Assembly: GCF_004193775.1 (NCBI RefSeq)
Contig: NC_041004.1
Coordinates: 372,001 to 436,000 of the forward strand
Origin: Glycine soja
Lineage: Eukaryota; Streptophyta; Magnoliopsida; Fabales; Fabaceae
DNA length: 64,000 nucleotides
Reading direction: 5' to 3'
Below are positions 1 through 10,500 of the stretch, piece by piece. The first letter of the stretch is position 1; every line of letters begins with the position of its first letter. Under the pieces are notes generated by a model, which saw only the letters and a program-made list of their open reading frames with translations, did no database searches and was not told where the DNA came from. The position numbers and the translations under genes are program-made.

Positions 1-498
1 TTTAATAAACCTTTTATAGTTGTTAAATTAAAATAAAAAGTTGGTTAAATTGTTTGAAGTAATGAAAAATGACATAATTTCTTTAAACAGTGTTTCTCTA
101 AATTGTTAAATGCTCACATTCAGCTAGATTTTAGTTCTTTTTGTTCATAACTTGAGTTCAGCTTAAATCAATCCACAAGAGCACAGTTTGGAATTCAAAA
201 GAAAATTTTTAATCCCATTTTCATAAATGAGTTGAATCCAAAAATAACCTAACTTAAGTCTACCGCTACTTATAGAGCATTCTTTCCCTAAAAGATCAAT
301 ATTTTACCAAAGAGTATAACACAAGTCCAAAGACAACAAGTTCAATTTCATCCATTTACTCCTAACAAGAAATTACTAATTCATTATATAAAACAAATGT
401 TGAACCCAGGAGACCATATCTCCACTCCTTCCTCTTTCTCTATCAAATTGTAAAACTAAGACACAATTAAAAAAAACATCAATAATTGAACAATTTTA

Positions 499-2599
499 TT
501 ACAATCTTTTCAAACTTTTCTTTCTGGCATCTATCTTCTTCTTGTCCACCTGAGCTTTTGCTTGTCCACCTTCCTTCTTTTGGGGTGCAGAAGCAGCAGC
601 AGAAATGACTGTAGCGGCAGCATTAGAACCATTAACAGCCGCTGCTGCCTGTTCCTGATTATTTCCTCTTGTTGCGGTGGCTGCTGGCAATGCAGCACTC
701 GCCGGTGTGGTTTTGATGTCAGCACTAATCACAGAGGTGTTTGTCTGATCCACATTCAGAGCAGTTGTTGATTCAGATATAGCTCCGCTCTTGAATTTGG
801 GCTTTGGTTTTGCATGGATTCCGGTGTAAAGCCTGCATGCCACAAATGATACTCCTCAATTCATGCATAATGGAAAATAATTTATGAACCAAGTAGATAG
901 AGTAAGGTAACAATAGCATGGAGAAAAGTTTATCAAACGCGAGAAAATTATCAAATCCAACAACTAGCTCCCAAATGTTTATCAAAGTCAAGAAAATTTA
1001 TCAAATCCAATAAAAAAAACACCCGAGTCTAAAATCAAAATTAGTGTAGCCCCTTCTCCACAAAAACATAAGGAATTATACGTCCCACATGTTACATCTC
1101 AACTCCTGTGCAATTGAGCAGCTAAAGAAACACAGCTCCAATGAGGTACATGAACTAGTTTGTTTGAGATATAAATACTACAGCTGGGATCACATTCAGC
1201 ATGTGTCCCCCAATGTGGGAAACAAGGAAGAATGGACTCCTTTCTCTCAAACACCAAGGGTAGATATATATAGATGTCCGACTGATGAACTATGGCAGAT
1301 GAAGAAAGCAATCTGTAATTGGGGGGGGGGGGGGCTCAACATAGCTCTTGGTTCAAGTTTCATTTGCCATAAAAGATTTCAGAACAGGGTCTAAACCAGG
1401 GAGAATGCTAATGAAAAGGAACATATATATATTTTTTTTAAAAAATATTTAATATTTTTTTATGTAATTGAAAGCATCTAATAAAATGCTCCTTAGCAAC
1501 ACCATTCAGCCACTCATTAAATTTTCAAAATTCCAGTACAGGAATACCATCATTGGCTCAACTTACCTAGCATGTCTAGCATACTCCTCATAATTTTCAA
1601 GCAGCATTTTGCCAGCCTGTTCATTTAGAGCTGATTCAGGAAATGGTTCAATCAATAGACACCTAACAACCTGTTCAAAATGGGAATCAATGACAATAAA
1701 CACAAAGACCAATCAAGCAAAACTTGACTCAATAAATCAAGAATATCTACTGCACTTACAATAAGAACATGCCGTAACCCAAGGCTAGGATTCCAATCCT
1801 TTTTAAGTGTCAAATCTCTCCATTGTTTGCAATGTTTGGATGGAAAATCTTAGTCAAGAAAAAACCTACAACATTAAATTTAACAGCTTCATAAGACTCA
1901 CAGCTTTGCAACATACAAAAGACTAGTAAGTGATTCTGTAAGCATTATAAATGTCATTTGGTTAAATAAACAATAAATTCCATCCAATAAAAAAATTTCA
2001 AAAAGAAAAGAATAACCAAACTAAAATTCAAGTAAAAAACAAACAGTATAATTCTGTCTCAATAATGTAAATAGAAGATTATAAAATGGCCCATATGGGG
2101 AGTCTAAAACACACCTTTAGGTGGAGAATGCGGGAAATCATGAGACAGCAACAGCTTCATTCGGAAAACTCCATTCTCATAAGGAGTTCCAGCTGCAAAA
2201 TTATAGTACTGCAGTTAGTTTGAGCTCCTTACCAAATGCGAGTGCTCAATCATACAACAAAAAACATAAAAGCTACTTACCTGGGCCTTCAATGTCAGAA
2301 AATATTGTCGAAAAATCATCATCATTTACCACAACCTTAATGCCCTCAGGAGGGGATTCATCAAGACTTTTCAACTCCTTGGCAAGTTGCTTAATTACAT
2401 TTGGTGGAAGATTTTCATTAGTGGCCTAAAACAAAAGCACCATATAACAATGTAAGAATGTTAATCACACCAATGAAATGGAATTAAACAATCATGACAA
2501 ATAATATATTGAATAATGGAATGGCAGATTGATGACACATATCTGTATTAAGATAGCACCAGTCATACACTCTTATGAGCAAAAGCAATTGCTTACCAT
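499..2599 (-). pseudogene. UBC22: UBC22-type ubiquitin-conjugating enzyme E2, frameshifted at the active site
   Basis: Six coding exons read on the minus strand: 2599-2597 (ATG only), 2425-2281, 2192-2115, 1865-1760, 1670-1567 and 832-499, all with GT-AG junctions. The translation matches the plant E2 of the UBC22/UBE2S class: N-terminus MATNENLPPNVIKQLAKELK, a [12 protein letters not shown] strand, the HPN motif (KIFHPNIANNGEI), WNPSLGLRHVL and a basic tail ending KKIDARKKSLKRL. In the family GEI is followed by C-V-N-T-L-K-K; here GAG ATT is followed by TG and then ACA CTT AAA, a 7-nt gap that removes the catalytic Cys codon and creates TGA after residue 93. The exon sum is 770 nt, not a multiple of three; adding 7 gives 777 nt (258 aa), the expected size. 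All other exons and splice sites look intact, so the lesion seems recent. An assembly error or allele-specific deletion is possible. Known E2s of this class transfer ubiquitin from E1 to substrates or E3s; this copy should not. Confidence 0.85.
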
Positions 2600-3735
2600 C
2601 AGCACAAAGGCACCCTCAATCTGTTTTGTACTAAAGAGGAATGGCCTTTCCCAAACTGAATTCTCAAACTTGTTGATCAGATCAAAAGATGCAACCAAAC
2701 CAAAGAAAAATTGCCTGCAAATGTATTTTATTTTATTTTTTATCACGAATGAGAGGAAATTGTATCAAATTATCATGCACAAACACAGGATTCAAATAAA
2801 TATACTAGAATCGGCACTAGAGGGAAGTATTGGCTGTAAAATAGCCGTTCACTGTTAATTGTAAAGCAAATCATGAATCTCTAATAACCCAAACTAGTCC
2901 GTTATTTGAAAACCACTAGTCCATTTCTCAGCTATTCTCCATGAAAAAAAAAATCAACAAAACACAAATAATCAACAGTAAGTTGTGAATCAAACTCATT
3001 TTAAACATCAAAATAATAAAAATTCAAACACACACAAGAGCACAACGAGACATCTAAGGTTAACACCTTCTCAGACACTTCTACACACAAAAGAACAGAA
3101 AGTTAGAAAATTTGTACACCCAATTGCAAGGGGAGAAAAAAAAAACCCACATAGATTTTTGTCTTCAAAAACATAACAACAACTCAAATAGAGCTCCTGA
3201 GCCTGAATTATCTCATTTACCACAAAACCCTACATATATACAAGATTTAAATAAATAAAAAACAATTTTCAGCCAACCAGTTTTTTTTTACAAAAAAAAA
3301 AGACTTAAAATTGAAAAATCTCATTTTTGAAAAAAAAAAGACTGAAAAGAGAGCCAAGCAAAACCCTACTGGGCAAAATGAAACCCCAAGAATCTCAATA
3401 ATCCTAATCTAACACGAAACAAAATCACCCCACAAAAACAATCATTTCTTTGATTGGTAAAGCATCAGTCACAGGACACGATAAGACACTTCGAAAACAA
3501 AATCTGGTGTATCATCGAAACCTCCAATTGAACAGATTTTTTAACCCAAAGAGAAAAATTGAATGAAAAAAAAAATGAAAAACCCACAAGAGCAAAACCA
3601 TAACGAATGAAACCCAGATGAGGATTCACCTGCACGGAACAGAAGAAGCTTTTGGGGGTGTGAGAGGAGAGAAAGAGAGAGAGAGAGAGATCCCTCCTTG
3701 GAATGAATGAACGATTGATTGGTGGAACTTTGAGG
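2600..3735 (-). other. 5' leader exons and leader intron of the UBC22-type gene
   Basis: Minus-strand splice signals suggest a non-coding first exon near 3630-3735, which ends in a GTGCAG/GTGAATCC donor, and a second leader exon of about 2600-2713 with acceptor TTTGCAG. That second exon runs into the ATG at 2599. The first exon carries a pyrimidine-rich CT microsatellite (GA-rich on the plus strand, about 3670-3690), common in plant leaders. The exon limits are inferred from signals only. Confidence 0.45.
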
Positions 3736-3764
3736 CACAGAAATTTAATATTTATTCAATTCAT

Positions 3765-4030
3765 AAGGTAGTAGAATTTAATTAATTTTCGGGCTGCATT
3801 AATTATTACTAGTATTTAATTTTAAAAATAGTAGTAATTAATTAATTGTTCACCAAAAAAATTAATTAATTAACTCATTAACTTGACTGAATTAATTATT
3901 AAATAATTGTAGTAATAAATCAATTAACTTGACTGCATTAATTTTTATTTAATTTAAAAATTGTAGTAATTCATTAATTAATTACTTACTTTGACAGCAT
4001 TAATTATTAATTAATTTTAAAAAATTATAG
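3765..4030. repeat. AT-rich degenerate tandem repeat (minisatellite-like)
   Basis: About four imperfect units of roughly 50-90 bp, each starting with a form of ACTTGACTGCATTAATT and continuing into TTTAATTTTAAAAATTGTAGTAATT and runs of ATTA. The array lies directly upstream of the inferred UBC22 transcription start. Unit length varies, so this looks like old slippage rather than a fresh satellite. Confidence 0.55.
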
Positions 4031-5521
4031 CTATGTTAGTATTTTATTTATAACAAATATTAATCAGTGCCCTTAATTAAAAGAATAAAAAAATTTAAAA
4101 TATATAAATTATATTGTTTTTAACTTTTTTTGTTTTTTATGATTTTTATAATAAATATTTTTATTTTTATTTTTAATTAATATTCTAAAAACACTTATTA
4201 GCAAAACTCGTTGTTTATTTGATGGATTTGGATATAAAGTAACTTATTAATCAAATCATTAATAGCTTAATCACAAATTAGGTCTAAAAATTATTACAAT
4301 ATTTTGAAAAGACGTGTTGCTTAGCCCAGATCTCCTGGGTATGTAGACGTTGGATTCTTTGTGTCTACCTAAATTGGATGGGTGTTCCACGCGTTCTCGC
4401 TGAGCGTGAACCTCACTTTCTGTTTACCCCGTACGATTCATTAACGGTCTAATGATTTCAAAATAAGAAAACAATCATTTTAGGCTAAATTATTCACATG
4501 TTCTTGTTGGTAGAGAGAGAAGAAAATGGAATAAATAAAATGAGATGCAACACATACTTATATATTTTATTTTAATTTAAAATTTTCATCTTATTTTTTT
4601 ATTTCTTTTCACTCTTTTTAAACAAGCACCCTAATTTTATTTCATATATTGTAATTTAAAGTATTCTATATGAAAAAATATTTATAATTTAAAGTATTTT
4701 ATAAAAATATTCATAAACAATTTTATAAAGAAAACTAAAAATTATATTTGATATAGTGATTCTTTAAAAATGCATTTATTTTTTAATTTTAAAAAGTTTT
4801 ACATTTTGTATCCTGGAAAGAATTTTTTGGAATGCAAAATCTAAAATTATATTCTAAAAACTACTTTTTTTTCAGAACTTTATTCTTTATTATTATATTC
4901 CAAAATCACAGAAAGTAATTTTTGAAATTCTGTTTTAGATTTTGCATTTTAAAAATTACTTTTTAGAATATATGTAAAACAGTATTCGAGAGAAACTACT
5001 ACTACTTCTTTTTTAGAAACTGATAAGGGGAATTTAAGTATAAAGAGCACTTATGACAGTAAAAAAAAATAAAAATAAAAGGTGAATGTACTTAGAGAAA
5101 ATGAGAAGTGAATATAACATTTGCCATATATAGTAATGGCTTGAGAGCCCAAAAAAGCCTGGTTTAGGCATTTGAATCATGTATTTTCTTATTTGAATCA
5201 TGCACCTTTTATTATATTTTAGAATGTTTATTACGAAATGTAAATTTACATTCTGAATAGAGTTTTTGAAATATAATTGGAGGTGCATTTTCAATAGTGG
5301 GAGTGAAAAAACAAATGCCCTTGGTTTATGTAGCAGCCCACCAGGCACTAGTGCGAGGCTTACACGTGCAATACCAACCCGCAGAGTCAAATAAGATGGT
5401 TGTTGAAATCCAATAAAAAAGGGGGTAGGTAGGAAGAGTCTCTACACTTTCCACTTCCTACAAATATGTCATTTTTCCTTAGCTTGTGAATTGTGAGGCA
5501 GAAGAGATTAGAGAAACAACT
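4031..5521. other. Intergenic region, no gene seen
   Basis: AT-rich DNA with stop codons in all frames. There is an isolated GC-richer island at about 4310-4450 of unknown origin. An imperfect inverted repeat has arms near 4832-4868 (ATGCAAAATCTAAAA) and 4937-4975 (the reverse complement), a possible MITE remnant. The last few hundred bases should hold the promoter of the hydrolase gene starting at 5522. Confidence 0.5.
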
Positions 5522-7102
5522 ATGGAAGGAGAAAATGGAAAGAAGCTGAAAATATTGTGCCTCCATGGATTCAGAACAAGTGGGAGTTTTCTTAAAAAGC
5601 AAATCAGCAAATGGGATCCTTCTATATTCACTCAATTTGATATGGTAATTAATGTTTTTTTTTAATGTTCAAGTTTGTGCATGCATGAAGCATTTTTAAC
5701 CTTAAGCCTGTTGTTCTTAGACATTTCAAATTCTTCCTTTTATTAGTGTTAGTGCTGATTAGCCCTTGTTCTTAATAATTGCTAATGTTTTTCAACTCAA
5801 TATAGTATAGTTTACTGCTAAGTATAATGTAGTCTTTTAATTTTTCCTGAGTACAAAAATATACAGATGGAAGCAATAGAACCAAAAAAAGTTAAATGCA
5901 TTATTGTGTTGGAGTGATCAAGAGATCATGCGTTCGAATCTGCCCACTATCATAACATACTAATTGTCAACGTTTGCCGACAAAAAAAATGTATTATTGT
6001 GTAAGCGTGAAAGGTATGGAGCATCTAAATTGTATTATTGTGACAGGTTTTCCCAGATGGTAAATACCCTGCAGGAGGGAAGTCTGACATAGAAGGCATC
6101 TTCCCTCCACCTTACTTTGAGTGGTTTCAATTCGAAAAGGTAGAAATACTATATCCTCCTATCTTTTCATTTCAGATTTGGCTGACTATGTAGTAATTGA
6201 AATTTACTGAACATGTACACAAATCTTGCTCAGGACTTCACAGTGTACTTTAACTTGGAAGAATGCATCTCATACTTATGCGAATATATTACAGCCAATG
6301 GTCCCTTTGATGGCTTCCTTGGCTTCTCACAGGTAAAACATTCATAATTGTTCCAAGAGTATATCTCTTCTTGATTTTACTTGTGTATATTCCTATTATG
6401 TATAGCTAGTATTTGACTCAAATTTCTTCTTTATGTAAATTAGGGTGCAACTCTTTCAGCACTTTTGATAGGTTACCAGGCACAGGCAAGTAAAATACAA
6501 CTATGATTTGTTTTATTTGTAATTTCAATTCAACTGCAAACTTCTGACTGGTGAACATTAAATTAACAGGGAAAGTTACTAAAGGAGCATCCACCAATAA
6601 AATTTCTCATATCAATATCAGGATGCAAATTCAGAAATCCCAGCATATGCGATGTTGCCTACAAAGACACCATCAAAGCTAAATCTGTTCATTTCATTGG
6701 GGAAAAAGATTGGCTGAAACTTCCTTCTGAGGATCTCACATCTGCATTTGACAAACCCCTGATAATAAGGCATCCCCAAGGTCACACCGTACCACGATTA
6801 GGTATGTTAACGCTCTCCTCTCCATGCTTCTTGGTTATGTTTTTCACACTTCAAACTGAACTTTCCTTGTCCTATTGCTAACAGATGAAGTGGCTACCAG
6901 TCAATTGAGAAAATGGATTACCGAAGAAGTCCTATGTCAACCAAAAGTTGGCATCTCAGTTTGTGAGCATGAAACAGACCATGAAGAAAAGAAGTCAGAG
7001 AAGGGGACCAAGCTAGAACCCTGTGGTACCAATCAAGACAAAGGTGTAAACGGTGTTGAAATAAACAAGGGTTCTGAAACAGTAGAGGTGGCTCAAGCCT
7101 GA
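5522..7102 (+). CDS. FSH1/OVCA2-type serine hydrolase (alpha/beta fold)
   Basis: Six exons: 5522-5644, 6047-6139, 6234-6332, 6444-6485, 6570-6801 and 6885-7102, giving 268 aa in one open frame. The protein opens MEGENGKKLKILCLHGFRTS; the LCLHG strand and oxyanion region are typical of FSH1 family hydrolases. The nucleophile elbow is GFSQG, split across exons 3 and 4. An acidic residue in GEKDW and a histidine in HPQGHTVPRL complete the expected Ser-Asp-His triad. Family members are small cytosolic esterases; the substrate of this one cannot be read from sequence. The charged C-terminal tail of about 70 aa (rich in E and K) follows the last catalytic residue and is probably flexible. Intron 4 appears to start with GC (CAG/GCAAGT) and end with AG. 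Intron 1 holds a 5'-truncated SINE. The start was chosen as the first ATG in frame with LCLHG. Confidence 0.88.
5911..5987 (+). mobile_element. 5'-truncated tRNA-derived SINE in the hydrolase intron 1
   Basis: About 77 bp containing a pol III B-box-like GCGTTCGAATCTG and ending AACGTTTGCCGACAAAAAAAA, the same 3' end as the copies at 30586 and 56419. It is flanked by near-perfect direct repeats: ATGCATTATTGTGT at 5896-5909 and ATGTATTATTGTGT at 5989-6002 (13 of 14 match), as expected of a target-site duplication. The A-box half is missing. Confidence 0.72.
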
Positions 7103-7526
7103 CGATAAGGACTTCTAAGAGGAAGCACCTGAATTTTTAATATTAAATTATGTATCATGTATGATTGGTGATTCATATGGACATGTTTTATGATTTCTCG
7201 ATCTTTAATAAATTATTATGTATTGTGGATGAGTGGTGATTCATATTGATACTTGCTGTCTAAAATGAGAGGGGAGTCCTTAATGTACTGCACAGATATA
7301 TTCAGCATTAAAATAAAATTCGACGTATTCCCCTTGAATCAATCGTGAATGTTTCAAACAATTATATTTTATAAAATAGAACATGAATCACAAGTTGGGT
7401 ATCGCTTTGGTTCCACTATTGGTGCAATACACATCCCTAACTCTCCATAATAGATACATTAATTCACATGACAAAACTGCAAGCTGGGACAACAAAACAG
7501 ATAACTCTCCCGTCATACACTGCGGT

Positions 7527-10500
7527 TTAACCAACTCTGTTGCTGATAGTTTGATAAAGAGATTTAAGCTGTGTGTTCCATTTGTCTACGGCAGTGTACT
7601 TTTTCATTCCTTTCGACCTGGAAATGTATTTAGAATGTTAATAAAGATACGAGGTTTTATACGAACAAACTAAATCCAGTAAAAAAGAATTCAACATAAA
7701 AACTCACCTATCAGATCGTTCTAAGAGCCGGTTGACTTGATCAATGTGTCCTTGAATTCTGTTATCCAAAATAAGTGATACCAGTAATTGCTCAACATCA
7801 TGCTCAGGCACATTAAGTTCCTGCAAATTAATAAGTTTGATTACATAAAAACTACTAGAATAACTATTAACTCATAAAATGATTAAAATCAACTGAACAA
7901 ATAAACATAACTACTACTATGAGGAAAAGGCAATAGTAACTTTTTACTTGACCATTTACACAAGTGAAGGGAAGAAAAAAGAGAGGCAGGAAAGAGTCCC
8001 CAGAAAATGTTTGGCTCATTCTCTTCAAAATGAATACAGGCTTACCAAACAAAAACACTATACCTTCACTACTAAAACCAGAGACTAGATGGAATGGTTG
8101 TTTTCAAGGTGTATTTTGGCTATTTTTTGATAGAAAAGGTGTATTTGTATTAGACTATTTATTTTCCTTTTTATTTCATTAACATATATGATGGGCTGGG
8201 AGGGAAGAAAAGCTTGGAAATGAAGTATAGTGAGTACATTTACCTTGGATATAAACGGAATCCTGATCCTTGTATATGGTTTGATGAGCTTCAGCAAGAC
8301 TTGAGTTCTGATATTCTTTAGCAGATCCTCAATGTAGTTTCTGATAAATGGATCATCCATGATGGTTCTTCTGTTACTCTGGAAAGTAACTTACCAAATA
8401 TCAAATTCCAACAAATATTGGATGAAAAATAAGAGAAATATTTTATGGTCAAGTTAGTGCAGACATATTCTCGTGCTAGACTCAATAAAAGTACCTTCAA
8501 GATTTTCTCAAATTCCAATATTTCATTCCGCTGATAGGCTGCTATCAAGTTTGTCATTGCCAAAATTTCAGGGTCATTCTTGTATCTGCAATACGTGATA
8601 TACAACGGTGAAAACAGAAAGAGGGAGGAAATTCGATCAAAGAATGGGAGAAACAATGATTATGTACACTTAAAATAAATGATGAGTAAATTACACTCTC
8701 CCTTGAGAGTTGCTCAGACAACAACCCCTTCCCCTCTTATTTTAAAACTGACCCTTACCCTCTTATTTTAAAACTGATACCCTCCCCTCCCATACACTAA
8801 TTCTTTTCAATATAAGCAAATCTCTTAACAGTGGTGAATAATAATGAAAGTGTCTTCCAACGATGTTTTGGCTTTCTCTACAACTCTCAGTGTCATGAAC
8901 AACTAATTTTAAATGTCTTATTGGTTTTGGTATTTTAGAATATAAAATGAAGTTTTAAATACCTTTATTATCAGCTTTGAAATTTCATCCAAAATCTTTA
9001 TTTAATGTTCAAAGATCGCAGAGCGTGTGTTTGGTACTGTGGCACATTGAACTCAACCAGATTAATTTTTCCATTCACTTTGAGGCAACTTCTTCCTGTG
9101 GCCAACTTTCCATGTTTTTTATGTGGTTTTTCTCTGGCCACCGTGGAACCAAACACACGCAGAATTAATAATAATTATTCAAATACTAATCATGCTGAGA
9201 ATCATCAGATATGAAAAGAAAACTCTAAAATACTCATTTATATTAAAATGGATTTAAATGTGACACATATTGATCTTTATAGGGAGGGAAGTGCATATTT
9301 TAAAATATGTGGGAAGGGGAATGCAATTTAAGCATCTCTAAATGGAGAACACAAATAAATTAAAAACAGAGGACTTACGGCTTAGCCTCCTGCCCATCAA
9401 AAGGATTTACTTCAGACTCCATCAACATGTTGGCCAGAACAAGGTACCTGACACGAAATAGAAACTATGTTACAAGTTAAATACAAAAGAAAAAAGGTTG
9501 CTTGAATGGTTTGTTTCCAAATAGTCAAGCTAAATGCTAAATCTCAGGAAATGATGGATTTCATAAGACAAGTATATCATATATCTTTGTAAGTATTACT
9601 GCCAAGATTTATGATTTACAGTTAACTGCATTTTTTTGTAATTAACAATCATGAAATGAAAAGATATATTGTTATGCAAAATGTTTAAAACTGATAACTA
9701 AATTTAAAACTAAGACAACACTTTATTGCTTACTTCAAGCATTGGATACGCCTCTGATTCCCAGCTTCATCATAATTCTTAAAAGCTTCAAAAAAATCTG
9801 TAGCTGCTTCAGCCCACTGGCGCTCTGCCATATGCATTTTCCCCCCACATTCATGGATTATTCCCATTATCCGTGGATGGGGAATTGCTGATTTAATAGT
9901 GAGTGCTTTCTGGTAAAGTTGCTGCATTTAATACCAAGGAAACTGAACGTAAATACAGGTAAACAACTTTCCTCTAGCATAAGATTAATTTAGAGGGATG
10001 CACTATATCACACCACCTTGTTTTAGAGTAAGTGATTTTCTGGGTTTTGAAAAGAGAACTATCTTTCTAATATTTTATTGTGTTTGGATGAACTTGATAG
10101 AAAACAGCTAAAGCACTAAATGTTCCTCCATCAACCTTTGATTCCATTCAATGATTTCTACATCAAGAACACTTTCACTGATTTCAACTCCCAATAACAA
10201 ATGTCTTTGTAAAATATAGTTAGTGCATGCTTGGTTTTCAGTTTGAAAAGCTGCAAACCATGTCTTGGTCAAAAAATTTATCTCTTGTAACTTTTTCCCA
10301 GACCATGCTTTGGAGATTCTCAATGGAAAACAAACATAATTTTAATCCTTTTAGAATAAAACTAACAAAAAGATGTTATTCGAGAAATTGAGCTCATCCC
10401 ACGAGCAGCAAGAAAAGTTTGGTACATAATTAAAAGCTAAATTGTACAAAAAAGCAGTAATATATTGGAAAGGCTCATTATTAGTCTTATGCAAGTTGCA

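Noticed and set aside
1089..1394. 101-aa open frame on the plus strand
   Set aside because: It lies in the last intron of the minus-strand UBC22-type gene, includes a G14 run and has no recognisable domain. Chance frame.
5925..5962. tRNA gene-like B-box (GTTCGAATC)
   Set aside because: No tRNA cloverleaf or anticodon arm. It is the internal promoter of a truncated SINE with an A-rich end and flanking duplication.
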